A stretch of 64,000 nucleotides of DNA, from the NCBI RefSeq assembly GCF_016808335.1, contig NC_053153.1, positions 26,770,090 to 26,834,089 of the forward strand. The letters run 5' to 3'. Shown here one piece after another: positions 1 through 11,635 of the stretch (positions within the stretch are counted from its first letter, which is position 1; every line of letters starts with the position of its first letter). The position numbers and the translations under genes were made by a program. The stretch is from Panicum virgatum. Its lineage: Eukaryota; Streptophyta; Magnoliopsida; Poales; Poaceae. The notes under the pieces were generated by a model. That model had not been told where the DNA came from, ran no database searches, and saw nothing but the letters and a program-made list of their open reading frames with translations.

Positions 1-750
1 CTAAATTGGAACTAAATTTCATGCATTCATCCCAAACAGCAAAATTGGCTTTTAGTTTCTGTCCATGTAGGCAAAACCAGGAATTATGTGCAAGAAAAGG
101 TGAAAAATAATATGTTTTAAGGAACATAATTTTCTGTTTAAACCCAAGCTCTGAGATAGTCAATTTATTTGTCCTGGGAAATATTGGGATTGTGCACATC
201 CTGAGCTGTCTGTAAACAGTATATATATTTTATAGATATCAAAGGTAAAGGTAACTTTGCTTTTCATTGGCAGTTCGATTGCATTCTGTTTAACTCTACT
301 CTTGAAATTGAAGTGAAATGCATACTTACTAAAACGTACTTTTATCTTGTACTCAATACATAGTCAAAACCATAGTGTAGTAGTTTTGGTACATTCATAA
401 TTTGTTACAAAATTGTTCTGAGTTGTGGTTTCCGATATGGTATTATGACTCTTCTTGCTTGACAGGGAATGGGTCGAGCAATGCCATCCCAACTACTGCC
501 TCTAGCAACCACTGGTCACGAAAAACCCCAAAATAGTGCTATGGAAATGCGAATCCACCGTTTGGTCCTTGAGGAGGCATGGATCGTTGTTCATTATATG
601 ACTGTTTTTGCTCCATACTGTCAAAATAAACTTGCCATTTTCTGCATATGCGTCTGAAACTCTTTCTGCTGAATTTCGTTTTAATTGCTATGAGGACAAT
701 GCGCCTGATTCTGCACATTGAAGGCAGAAGGAAATATTTGAATCTGATAA
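1..750 (+). other. Unassigned left edge with a candidate exon
   Basis: This is AT-rich plant DNA. A pyrimidine-rich stretch followed by AG at 464-465 could be a splice acceptor, and the frame then stays open from 469 to 657 (62 codons, ending in TGA). The peptide matches no family I recognise. It could be the last exon and 3' UTR of a gene lying to the left of the window. Nothing else is supportable here. Confidence 0.2.
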
Positions 751-758
751 GTGGTAAC

Positions 759-1706
759 CTCTGTTCTTAAGGCGTCGCCTAGGCGACAAGACGCGATTGG
801 CAACCTGGGCGTCTGCTTCGCCTTGGCCGACTGCGTATGGCGTCCGCCTTGCGCCGAAGGCGTCGTCTAGGCGTCCATAGGCGTCTCCTGGGCGTCCAAT
901 TGGATGAGGTGGGCGCCATACGTGAGGCTCCAGGCGGGAAAGAGGGGAGGCGCGCGGGAACAGACCGAGCGGCGGGAAATCGAGCGGGCAAAGACGGAGC
1001 GGCGGGAAATCGAGTGGGAAATAGAGGCTGGCCACCAACAAAGCTTGCAATCGACGCAATTTGGGAGGGAAACGGAGAGAGCTGACCTGTGGATAGGGTT
1101 GGAAGAGAAGAGGGCGGCGCCTGGAGCTTGGGTCGCGGCAGCCGGCGGCGCATCCTCGGCCCATCCGCCCCTGGCCCCTTCGCCCCTCCACTGCTGCTTT
1201 TCTGCCCTCTGCTTCTCCACCGCCCCTCCAGCGCTGCCCCTCCGCCCCTGCAGCGCTGCCCCTCTGATCTGTTCTAGTGGCCTCTTCTCTGCTCTCTCCT
1301 ATGGCCAGGTAATTTCCAGTGCCCTCTTCTCTGCTCTATTGTGCCTGTGCGTGATGGTTGGGCAGATTGCTCTCAGCTCTGCTTCTTATGTAGTTCATGT
1401 GCTGTGCTAGCTCTAGCTAATCAATAAACAAAGTACAGTGCTCTATTGTTAGTCTTGCCGATTGATTCATTGCTCATTATTTGTGTAGCTTGCTACTTGG
1501 GAGAAGAGAATGGATGGAAAGAGCAGCAGCAAAGGGGAGAATGGGTGCTACAACAGCTCAACAAAGGTATGTATGTGTGCTACTAAATTATGCTGTCATA
1601 GTATTCTAACATATGTCTATGGCGTCGCCTCGCCACGCGCCTTACGCGCCTAGGCCTCCTTAGAGGGGTGGGATCGCCACAGACGCCTCACGCCTTAAGA
1701 ACAGAC
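759..1706. mobile_element. Non-autonomous hAT-like element, 948 bp
   Basis: The two ends are inverted: CTGTTCTTAAGGCGT starts at 761 and its reverse complement ends at 1704. The octamer GTGGTAAC flanks the element as a direct repeat (751-758 and 1707-1714), which is the target-site length of the hAT superfamily. The interior is GC-rich with many GGCG words and holds no transposase I can recognise. Open frames inside it appear on both strands and look like composition artefacts. A MULE with a decayed 9 bp duplication is the alternative. Confidence 0.7.
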
Positions 1707-1714
1707 GTGGTAAC

Positions 1715-2148
1715 AAGAAGAGTATTTGATGATTGGACGAAGTTTGACTGCCTACGCTGCAGCTATACGGCAAAGCATCAGCAACTGCACAGCTTGCACT
1801 CCGACACTGGGGCCCAAATTCAGGGGCAGATAGCCGGGCTGCTGCAGCAATCACTGCCGAACGCTTCTACAGTGCGAACTTATCAGAGTATCCTCATTCT
1901 TGCAACATATCAATGCTACTGGACCCATTTCGTGATATACTGATATATGATGATTATCTGTTTTTCCCTCCAAAGATATATGCTGAAGGGATCAGGCTGG
2001 TTGGGAACATAATAATTTCTCATCATTGTTTCGTGACAAAAGTTCACTCCTTACATGGTGTGTGTGCAAATTTTGTGCTTTTCCAGCTGCATGGAACTCA
2101 CTCATGAACCTGGAAACAAAGTACGAATTGCTGCCAATCAGATGCAGT
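1715..2148. other. Unassigned sequence right of the hAT-like insertion
   Basis: This continues the sequence interrupted by the insertion at 759-1706. A frame is open from 1668 to 1943 but only its part after 1714 is outside the transposon. I recognise no domain, RNA gene or repeat. It may be 3' UTR or decayed exon sequence of the same left-hand gene. Confidence 0.2.
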
Positions 2149-2477
2149 TCCACCCTACGCTGATTTTGTTGTCTAGAGGTTCTGTCAACACCCCCAAAGT
2201 GTTTATCTCTAGATTCGACTGCTTCTCTTGGGGGCCGGATTCAATTTAGTGTCTGCTCGTCAGTATATAAGCATTGCATGATAGATCTCGACTGCTACAA
2301 AGTGATGTGCTGAAAGGCTGTATGGTGGGATCTGGGGATGTCCTTCAGCCTCTGTGACACAGGAGACATGAGACTCCTGACTGGTGAATATGGGACTAGG
2401 GGCAACCGTCTATTTATATGCTTTTTGTTGTACTATCATTTTCTTCAAACTCCCGTGGTTCTTGCTTAAAGAGATCA

Positions 2478-3512
2478 CGACGACCCAAGAATACTTTTAG
2501 GTACATAGGATCGGTGCTCTAAAAGGATGGCGATATTGATGAAGATGTTAGGTATAGAATTTTTGCTAGCCGGTTGAAATGGCATCAAGCTTCTGGTGTC
2601 TTTTGTGACAGGAGAGTGCCACAGAAGCTAAAAGGCAAGTTCTATACGACAATTATTCGTCCGGACATATGGGTGCGACTAATGTATTGTTCGAGCCAGT
2701 GCACAAGGGTTTTGGGTATGGTAGTAGGAGTCAAGAGGGGGAGGATGTTTTGAACTTCGCGTTGGCCTACGACTTGTTGATAGCGAATACCATTTTTAAG
2801 AAGAGTGAATCCCATCTTGTGACGTTTCATAGTGGACAACACTTGAGCCTGCTCAACTTTATCCTTGCCAGGAGGGAGGATAGATGTGATTGCTTAGATT
2901 GTAAGGTGATACATGGGGAGTGTGTTGTCCCTCAAGCTTGTGGTGGCGGACTTTCATCTTTGGGTACGTGTCCACCAGGACAAACGTACCAAGATTGTGA
3001 GAACAAAATAGTCGAAGCTTAGAGGGGAAGCGGCGCAAATGTTTAAGGAGAGGATGCTAGGTGAGGAGCCTTAGGAAGAAGGAGAAGATGAAGATGACAT
3101 GTGGCTAAAGATGGTAACATGTGTTCGGAAGGTGACCTCAGAGGTGTTTGGCATGAGTAGGGGAGACAAACGGGAGGAAAAAGATAACTGGTGGTGGAAT
3201 GATGAGGTGCAAAGGGCTATTAAGGAGAAGTGTTTCAAGCGCCTCCACCTTGACAAGAGTGCAGCCAACATCGAGGGCTATAAACTAGCAAAGAGGGTTG
3301 CAAATCGAGCTATGAGTGTAGCAAATGGTAAGGCGTATGACTGACCTATATCAGCGACTAGGAATGAAAGAAAGGGAGAAGGACATTTATAGAATGGCTA
3401 GGATCCGCAAACGGAAGATAAGGGACATCAACCAAATCAAATGCATCAAGGATGGGACAGAATGATTTCTAGCGAAGGACGAGAAGAGAGTACTTCGATT
3501 TAATGGGGAGAG
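2478..3512 (+). mobile_element. Rearranged RTE-type non-LTR retrotransposon fragment, copy A
   Basis: Two pieces of a plant RTE are joined in the wrong order. 2478-2664 reads like the region after the reverse transcriptase ([18 protein letters not shown]), which also occurs at 31500-31660. 2665-3512 reads like the end of the endonuclease and the following linker ([20 protein letters not shown], then DNWWWNDEVQRAIKEKCF). Stops and frameshifts break it near 3020, 3342 and 3465. The reading is cut at 3512 by the LTR of element 1. It is a non-functional relic. Confidence 0.75.
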
Positions 3513-3776
3513 TGAAGCGTCCCCTCATAAGAGAAGACTTAAAAGTGATACAATATCAGTCTCAGGAGGCTGATAACACTTTTATTACATCAGACGGTAC
3601 ATCACCGTACAACTCTACGCGGAAGTGGGCAATGAAGCACCACTATCGCGAGGATAACAACTAACACCCACACAATGATATTAACTACGAAAAGGGGGTC
3701 ATCAGAGTCTTGCTCCATACGGAACTTCCTGCGGGTGACCCTATCCACAGGCAAGGTTTGGTGCAGGACGGAACCT

Positions 3777-3814
3777 CTACTCGACGTCTTCGGGAACGAA
3801 GTCTGGGTCTTCCT
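3777..3814 (-). other. Candidate terminal exon inside the LTR of element 1
   Basis: After a pyrimidine-rich stretch and CAG, the minus strand reads EDPDFVPEDVE and then TAG. The same position in element 2's LTR reads DPDFVPEDYE then TAG. Of the codon differences in the aligned part, four are synonymous (Pro, Phe, Val, Pro) and one is not (Val/Tyr). One whole codon is added here, so the frame is kept. The function is unknown. Confidence 0.4.
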
Positions 3815-3836
3815 CTGTAAAAATTAAGAATGGGGT

Positions 3837-3852
3837 GAGTACAAACGTACTC
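3837..3852 (-). repeat. Conserved GAGTAC/GTACTC hairpin in the LTR
   Basis: A 6 bp perfect inverted repeat with a 4 nt loop lies about 22 nt before the candidate acceptor at 3815. The same stem and flanks (TGCTGAGTAC, GTACTCACCCC) occur in element 2's LTR at 21537-21552 although the surrounding DNA has diverged. It may be an RNA or DNA structural element. Confidence 0.5.
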
Positions 3853-4947
3853 AGCAATTCCAACCACACCCACGGAGGGGTATAAACAGAATATAATGCA
3901 CAGGGTAAATCAAAGATAAGGCTAGGGTTTAATTTGCGGAAAGCTAAGTTTTATGCAGGGGTTCATTTGAAAGAAAGGATTTTCAAAGCAAGTTTTCTTA
4001 TACCGAGGAACACGTAGTGTTGACCCACATGGGATCCTAGTTTTAAGCTGCTACCGGACTCCTCATCCGCCGTAGCACACGGCACAACTGCCGAACACTT
4101 TTCCAAAATAACTCACGCCAACCCATCCATTCCCAGAAGAAACACTAGTTATGTGACCACACCGTAACTCGCCCAGTACCGTGGGCATGGCTATTCGAAT
4201 AGATTTTAACTCTGCAGAGGTGTGCAACTTTACCCACAAGCGGGGTACCGCAACTCGATCACCTTAGTGTCGGTGCATATCCCAATAACAAAGCCATTAC
4301 CCACCTTAGCTAGACCTGACCAGCCACCACGGGATCCACCAAGGGGTCATTGACCTATCACAGAGGTTTTAACCGGGGCATAAGTCACACAGAACTAATC
4401 TCTTCTCCTTGATCACCCGTTGCTCTCAGCTCTCCTAATGGTTGTCAGACTAACTAGTGGGGTTTATGCTAAGCCATTGCCCATTCAACGGTCGAGTGGT
4501 TTGCACGATAATGGAGTTAGGTGAGATGACACACCAACTCGGTCCTTAGTTGTGACAAGATGGATATCTCCCTTCCTTGCTCTGCCACACAGGCACGAGC
4601 ACACCGTTCGGCAATTCACCCAGAAGCGCCATCCATCTCGTCTAATATCATCTTTCGAAATTCCACATTTTCCCTTCTCACACACTCACACATTTTTCCT
4701 TTTGTAAACAAGTTGTATTGTGTTTAAGGTCCTAAGCGTTCTAGCAGCGATTAACGTCCAAACAAATCACATTCAGACATTAATAAAGGTGGTCAAGGAA
4801 TGGTTATAACAAATCAAGGGGTGGCTATCCAACCATGTTTTCAGCAGGCAAAACATATGCAATTTTATAAAACAGGCCAATAGGTTGTGTTTATAAAAAC
4901 TAGGACAAAATATGCATCAAATGATGGGATTGAACTTGCCGTTCTCA

Positions 4948-5069
4948 AATCCTTTCGGGGAAGTCCTGGTCGAGGTACTGTCCTTCGGGTTCGGGGTCGC
5001 GGAACTGGTCCTCGTTAACTTGCTCGCAATACTGCTCATCGACGGGCTCTCCCTCGTTCACACCGTGAT
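4948..5069 (-). other. Candidate internal exon inside the LTR of element 1
   Basis: Following GTAG at 5070-5073, the minus strand opens with DHGVNEGEPVDEQ, an acidic peptide that continues to a stop near 4945. Element 2's LTR has DHGVTEEEPVKEPED (3' LTR) at the equivalent place after the same GTAG-ATCACG junction. The end of this exon is unclear in element 1. A GGCAAGTTC word just past the stop resembles the one inside the element 2 exon, which suggests a small frame change here. Confidence 0.35.
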
Positions 5070-5931
5070 CTACGACGCACACAAACAAGCACACAATCAA
5101 GAAAAAGAAATAAAGGTTATATCGTTGAGCTCGATTCGGAAACAATTAAGATATGGGGGTAGGAGGAATATTTTTGGGAGCATGAAATGATAAGTTAAAA
5201 AGGTGTTTAGGGACTAAACAAGGATCTCGGAACCTTGTAAATATTTTTGAGAGTGATAGGGCTTTGATTAGAATTTCTGGAAGTGTCAAGGCTGCCCTAG
5301 AAAATAGGTACAATGGATAGTATATGAGTTTTTAGGAATTTAGGAAAAAGAATAGATAGAATCGGAGTTGATATGGATGAGATATTGCAGTTATGGGATT
5401 GGGTAATTAATTAATCTCGAAAATGAAAATGTTTTATACGGGAGGAGCTTACGTCCTTGGGTCCCATGAGTTAAGCTAATGGATCGGAGGTGTTTTGGGC
5501 TTACGAGATGTGTACGTGGGCTGCAGATTTGCTTTGGCATTAACTCAATCAAGAAAATAGATCGGGAAGGCAGAGGAGAGCTCCGGGAGGGCTCTTAAAA
5601 GAAAAGGAAGGAAGGGAGGGGTTTTGGGCAAAATTGCCCTCCTTCTTCTTCCTCACGATGGACAGAACAGAGGAGGCCATGGGAGGGGGCGGCGACCTTG
5701 GGCCCGTGGCCCTGGGGGCACGGCGGCAGCCGGGAAGTGGGGGAAAACGGAGAGGAGGCTGAGGGGGTCCGATTCCCCTACTCACCTCGGGCGGAGGTGG
5801 TCTGTGGAGGGCGGGCGACGGTGGCGGGCGGAGGTGGCCGGCTATGGCCGTGGCAGCGGCGCTGCAGACTTGGGGAAGGGGCGAGCGGTGGTGGAGATGG
5901 TTGTGGTGGCCGAGAGCTGTGCGGAGGCCCT

Positions 5932-5938
5932 CTTTATA
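5932..5938 (-). promoter_or_regulatory. TATA box of the element 1 LTR
   Basis: The minus strand reads CCTATAAAGAGG, in the same relative place as the TATA box of element 2's LTR (20256-20262). In the duplicated LTR copy the same site reads AATAAAG (16587 region), so that copy has lost the box. Confidence 0.55.
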
Positions 5939-6557
5939 GGCCGGGAGAGGCGGTGGAGAGGGGGGCCGGTGGCCGAGCTCGGCGGCCATTAATGGCGGTT
6001 TGGCCTCGTCGGGGTGTCGCGGAGCGGCGGCGCGATTTGCGGCGGCGTACAGGACGACGAGACGGCTCAGGCAGCGGCGAGCGGTGCGGCGAGCATCCCG
6101 GGTGCTTGGAGCGGCGAGCTGCTGGCTGGCAGCGTGATGCACGGCGCGGTCTGTGGTGATGCGACGCGTGCGGCAGGGCGTCGTGGTCGCGCTGTGCTGC
6201 GCATGGTCGCGAGCGACGGGGCTGGGTGGTGGACGGCTCGGCGTGGTGCCGGGTGCAGCGTGCGGTCCTGTCGCGGGACCGGTGTGTCGCGCATGCGGCG
6301 AGGCTGCAGCGGCGGGGTCCGCGGAGAGGCGTGGCGTGCGAGTTGCAGGGGTGCGTTGCCTGGCGTGCTTTAGTTGTTTGCTTGCCTGAGTGCTGGATGC
6401 GTGTGCGTGGGTGCAAGCATGTAGGTGTTGCACAGTTGGACTCAACAGGAAGGACTAGCAAGAAGGAAGCTAGTTGGCGTGCTCATGGATTAGAGAAGAA
6501 AATAATTAGGTGATACTTAGGCCAAGGAAGGATTAGAGGCTCGATCGGAAAAGGGGT

Positions 6558-9500
6558 TTAGGAATGACTTGAGCTCAACAATGAAAGGGAATTTTGAAAA
6601 TTATTTTTAGCGCGTGATTTATCTTGGTAAATTTTTCGGGATATTACAAACCTACCCCACTTAAAATGAATCTCGTCCTCGAGATTCGGCTGGTTTCTAA
6701 AGAGGTGGGGAAACTCCTTCTTCAGAGCATCTTCGCGTTCCCAAGTATCTTCTTCTACTCCATGTCTGCTCCATTGCACCCTGCAAATCTGTACTTCCGA
6801 GTTCCTTGTTCTTTTTGTGACAGTGTCTAGAATTTTGACCGGTACTTCCGGGTATCGCAGGTCTGGCTGCAAATCTATCGCCTCCACTGGCACGTGTTCT
6901 GTCTCGGGTACCCTCAAACATCTTCTTAGCTGGGATACATGGAGCACCGGGTGTATATCTAACATTCCTTCTAGTAGCTCCAGACGGTATGCTACGGCTC
7001 CGACTTTCTTCAGAACTTGGTACAGTCCAATGTACCGAGGGGAGAACTTTCCTTGTACTTGAAACCTTCGAGTTCCCCGAATAGGTGAAACTTTAAGGTA
7101 GACGAACTCTCCCGGGTTGAAACTTATTTCTCGTCTCTTCTTGTCTGCGTAGCTCTTCTGTCGAGACTGGGCGGTCTTCAACTTTTCTCTAATCTCGGCC
7201 ACTCTTTCTTCGGCTTCTTTTATGAGTGCGGGTCCAACTAGGGCATGTTCTCCAACTTCTGACCACATCAGGGGAGTTCTGCATTTTCTTCCATAAAGAG
7301 CCTCGAACGGTGACATGCCCAAGCTTGTCTGATAACCGTTGTTGTATGAAAATTCCGCATAGGGCAAACTCTGCTCCCAATCCTTGCCATAGGTAAGGGT
7401 GCATGCTCTCAACATATCTTCCATGATCTGATTTACCCTTTCTGTTTGGCCATCCGTTTGCGGGTGATAGATGGAGCTGAAATCCAATTTGGTGCAAACT
7501 TTTCCAAAACCTAGAGGTGAATTGAGTCCCTCTATCTGAAACAATTCTGCTAGGCACACCATGCAATTTTACTATGTTTTCCACATAAAGCTTGGCTAGC
7601 TTTTTTCCACCGTAATTGATCCGCACGGGTATGAAATGAGCCGCTTTAGTGAGTCAGTCCACTATTACCCATATGGAGTCATGTCCTTTCTGTGTTCTGG
7701 GCAAACCCACTACAAAGTCCATTCCTATATCATTCTATTTCCAAACCGGGATGGGTAGGGGTTGCAATAATCCTGCTGGCTTCTGATGTTCGGCCTTGAT
7801 CCTTTGACAAGTATCACAATGGGCGACAAACCGTGCAATATCCGCCTTCATTCCTTTCCACCAATATTTTTATTATAAATCCATATACATCTTGGTGGAT
7901 CCTGGGTGGATGGAGTAGGCTGAGTTATGGGCTTCATCCATGATTATTTGCCGAAAGTCTCCTTCCTGGGGCACACAAATTCTATTTTTATACCATAAAG
8001 TTCCCTCATTATCCACTCTAAAGTCCGGTGCCTTATTTTCTCCAGTCTGTATTTGGATTTCCATCAAGTCCTTGTCCGAACTTTGGGCTTTTCTTATTTT
8101 GTCCTCCAGAGTGGGTTGAATGCTCATCTTGCGAATGGAACCTCGAGGGACAATGTGCACATTCAATCGTGCAATCTCTTCCTGCAGATGGGCATCCTTG
8201 GGTCCATAAGATTTCCGGCTTAAGGCATCAGCTACCACATTAGCTTTGCCTGGGCAGTAATGAATTTCCACATTATAATTCTTAACTAGTTCTAACCACC
8301 TTCTTTGCCTTAAGTTTAAATCTGGCTGGGTGAAAATATACTTCAAACTTTTATGGTCGGTATAGATCTCGCACTTATTTCCAATTAGATAATGTCTCCA
8401 AATCTTGAGGGCATGCACTATGGCTGCAAACTCCAGATCATGGGTTGCGTAATTTTGCTCATGAGGCATGAGCTGTCGGGAAGCATAAGCTACTACCTTC
8501 CCGTCTTGCATGAGTACGCAACCCAATCCTTGTCGGGATGCATCACAATAAATGATAAAATCCCGATGAATATCGGTAGGGTCAGCACTGGGGTGGTTGT
8601 CAACTTACTCTTCAATTCTTGAAAACTTCTTTCACAAGACTCTGTCCAGGTGAATTTCTTATCCGTCTTGAGCAGCTCTGTCATGGGTCGGGCTATCTTG
8701 GAAAATCCTTCAATGAACCTCCTATAATACCCAGCTAATCCAAGAAAGCTTCTGATTTCACTAACATTGGTCGGTTGCTGCCAGTTGGAGACCGCTTCGA
8801 CCTTCTCAGGGTCCACTGCTACTCCTTCTGCGGTCAGAGTATGACCAAAAAAGCCACTTTCTCTAGCCAAAATTCACACTTGCTGAATTTTGCATAGAGT
8901 TTGTTTGCTCTCAACTTTTCCAAAACTACCCTCAGATGTTGCTCGTGTTCCTGGACACTCTTGGAGTAAATAAGTATGTCGTCAATAAAGACTACGACAA
9001 ACTTATCTAACTCGTCCATAAACACCTTGTTCATGAGGTTCATGAAATAAGCAGGTGCATTAGTTAGTCCAAAAGACATTACGGTGAACTCAAACTGCCC
9101 GTAACGGGTGACAAAAGTTGTCTTTGGGATGTCGCTTTCTCTAATCTTGAGCTGAAAATATCCTAACCTCAAATCGATCTTGGAGAAGTACTTGGCCCCT
9201 TTTAGTTGATCGAAAAGGTCATCAATCCTGGGGAGGGGGTACTTATTCTTGATGGTAACTTCGTTCAGCGCCCGGTAATCTACACACAACCTCATGCTCC
9301 CATCCTTCTTTTTGACAAATAGGACTGGGGCACCCCAAGGCGACGAGCTTGGCCTGATGAAGCGAATTCGTTGTAGTTCTTCCAGTTGCTTCTTTAGTTC
9401 TGCCAATTCAGAGGCTGCCATCCTATAGGGTCTCTTGGCTATAGGAGAGGTTCCAGGGACAAGATCGATGACAAACTCTATATCCCTATCTGGTGGCATT

Positions 9501-10030
9501 CCGGGAAGTTCTTCAGGGAACACATCTGGGTATTCGTTTATTACTGGGACTTCTTCCAAGGACTTGGCTTCCATGCTAAACCCTATTGGGTCAGATCCAC
9601 TTCTCCGGGTATGGCAGGTCACTCGTACTCCTTCTGGGTTCGTTAGGTGTACCACTTTGTCAGTACAACCTATGAGACCATTGTGTCGGCTTAACCAGTC
9701 CATTCCAAGGATCACATCTATTCCCTTAGACTTAAGTACTACTAAGTCTGCTAGAAATTCTACCCCACTTAAATTGATACTTACCCGTAGACAACCTAGT
9801 TGACACTTGATGTCACCTCCAAGCGTCCGGGTTAATAGGGGTGTTTTTAGTAGTACTGTAGATATATTGTGCTTTTCCACAAAACTTGAGGATATGAACG
9901 AGTGTGATGCTCCATAATCAAATAATACCATTGCAAGAGCTGAGCTGACTAGGTACTCACCGAGCACTAAGCCCTGAGCTCCTTGAGCCTCTTGCGCGTT
10001 GATGTGGTTGACACGGGCTTGTCCAAATGA
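6558..10030 (-). pseudogene. Element 1 pol: protease, RT, RNase H, integrase, chromodomain (broken)
   Basis: Read on the minus strand, the domains follow the Ty3/gypsy order. The protease has [10 protein letters not shown] near 9900, where Tyr replaces the usual Ser of DSGA. The reverse transcriptase has FIDDILIYS near 8980 and runs to about 8834. A frameshift leads to the frame 8870-8493 and a second to the RNase H frame 8526-7873 (YTDHKSL, VADALSR). Integrase follows with its HPGSTKMY region, an MDFVVGL motif (first Asp) and a SDRGTQF motif (second Asp). The last open frame (7562-6558) carries the integrase end and a chromodomain-like tail (VQWSRHGVEEDTWE), which points to a chromovirus of the Tekay/Del type. 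Stop codons near 7870, 7736 and 7655 and at least three frameshifts make it non-functional. Confidence 0.88.
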
Positions 10031-11238
10031 CTATTGGGGTTGCCTCATCTGCTGACTGTTGTTGTTGGTGTTGTTGTTGTTGCGGATGGGCACTCGGTTG
10101 GCATCTGACAGAACTGGCCTTGGTCCATTCACCGTGTTGGAGAAGGCTGATGTAGCAGACTTGTTCTTGGCATATGGGCAGTTGGCAATGAAATGCCCTG
10201 TCTCACGGCAGTTGAAACAGGACCTAGCATTGCTGTTGTTGGTGGTGACTTGGCTTGCATTACTCTGCGGGGCCTTCATGGTGTTCTGGCTCCTGAACTA
10301 TGTGTTAGGGGCCTGTGGGCCTGTCACCTGAGACTGAGTCCTATATTGCATTGGGGCCTGAGATCTTGGTGCAGTGTAGCTGAAGCTTCTTGGTTTCTGA
10401 AAGTGGTCCTGCTGGCGGGCCTTGCTTTCCAGAAACTTGCGCTTGTTATCCTTCCTCTCTTTCGCTTTGGCCCTTTCTGTGAGAATGGCCTTGTTCATCA
10501 GAGTGTTGAAGTCTGGGTAGATCTGAAGGGTAAGCAGGGTCCGGAGTTCTGGGTTCAATCCCTTCTTGAACATGTCCTGCTTCTTTTCATCATCGTCCAC
10601 TTCCTCTGGTGCATATCGGGCCAGCTCCATGAATTGGTGGGTGTATTCTTCTACTGACATGCTTCCTTGCTGCAGTGCTCGGAACTCATCCGCCTTACAC
10701 TTCATGGTGGCTAAGGGGATATGGTAGCGTCGGAATTCCTTCACAAATTCCTTCCACGTGATGGTGGAGGAATCTTCGACAGCGGCACAGTAATTCTCCC
10801 ACCAAGCTAAGGCAGTTCCAGTGAGTTGGTGAGCTGCCAGGAGGACTTTGTCTCGATCTTGACATTCGAATGGCTCAAGCTTCCTCTGGATCACATGCAG
10901 CCAGTCGTCTGCATCCAAGGGGTTGCTAGATCCGGCAAAGGTGGGCGGCTTGGTCCTCAGAAAAGCTGTTAGCTTGTCGTTCATGGTCTGCTCTTGTGGC
11001 CGCTTGTTGACGAGGGCATCGGTCAGTGTTTCCAATATGAGGGTCTGGTTGTGTATTATCTATGCCAGGTCCCCGAGGGGTGGTGGTGGTGGCAGTGGCA
11101 CTTCTCCTTGATTTTCTCCTCTGTTCTGGCTCACTTCCTATTCTTCCTGAGGAGGGTTCTGCCCATTAGGCTGTACTCCTGCATCAGCGGCTGCAGGGTC
11201 TGGTTGCGGGAGGCCCTCGTACCGCTTCGGGAAGCCAT
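10031..11238 (-). pseudogene. Element 1 gag (broken)
   Basis: A start at 11238 (MASRSGTRASRN) is followed by a frameshift, and the main gag frame runs from about 11130 to 10031. It contains the capsid-like core (FAGSSNPLDADDWLHVIQRK, GTALAWWENY) and a CCHC zinc knuckle (CFNCRETGHFIANC) near 10220. In-frame TAG codons lie at about 11067, 10300 and 10033. Protease follows in the same frame directly after the last one, so gag and pol were probably one frame before decay. Confidence 0.85.
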
Positions 11239-11635
11239 CTGTAGATCGGGGAGAGCCTTTGTAAGATTGAGATTAGAACTACGTGATGTTTAAGTTGTTT
11301 AATTCATATTTTTGAAAAGGCAGAATCTACCTTCTGCCGAAAAGCACACAAACTAACAAGCACACAAACATAGCAACCATCAAGCGCAAACATCTTTATT
11401 ACTGTAAGGGAGGGTACAACACAGGGACAAGACTAAAGTGCGTACTACACGTCCGGGTACAGGTTCACACTTAAGGGTACAACTTAAGCCAAGGGGGCTA
11501 GGAGGGTACAACACTAGGATGGCGTCAGACATTCTACTCGCGGGGCGAGCCTTCTTCTGGGGCGGAGTGTGCGAGTAGTCCTTGCTCGCCGTCCTCCAGA
11601 TTTCCATTTTCCAAGGGTTGCGTAGCAGCTTCTCT
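11239..11635 (-). other. Spacer between upstream ORF and gag in element 1
   Basis: This is untranslated-looking internal sequence of element 1. I see no domain. The equivalent spacer in element 2 is 22861-23036. Confidence 0.5.

Larger units (their letters stand above)
2149..4978 (+). repeat. Long direct repeat, copy A (2,830 bp)
   Basis: This block recurs at 13645-16474 at a constant offset of 11,496 bp and with no net length change. By eye identity is about 99%. It contains unrecognised flank (2149-2477), an RTE fragment (2478-3512) and the first 1,466 bp of an LTR. It crosses the border between host RTE and inserted LTR, so the duplication happened after element 1 had inserted. Confidence 0.92.
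3513..6648 (-). repeat. 3' LTR of element 1 (Tekay-like Ty3/gypsy), about 3.1 kb
   Basis: Read on the minus strand the LTR starts TGTAATATCCC just after a purine-rich tract (the complement of 6649-6669) and ends in ...GACGCTTCA at 3513. The start and end words match those of element 2's LTR (TGTAACATCCC ... GGCGCTTCA). It holds a TATA box at 5932-5938 and the coding-like segments at 4948-5069 and 3777-3814. At about 3.1 kb it is long, as is usual for Tekay/Del chromoviruses. It differs from the remnant of the opposite LTR (13415-13649) at roughly 5% of positions. Confidence 0.85.

Noticed and set aside
5549..6513. Several overlapping long frames on both strands in the element 1 LTR
   Set aside because: High GC makes stops rare in all frames; peptides are low-complexity and unlike any family.
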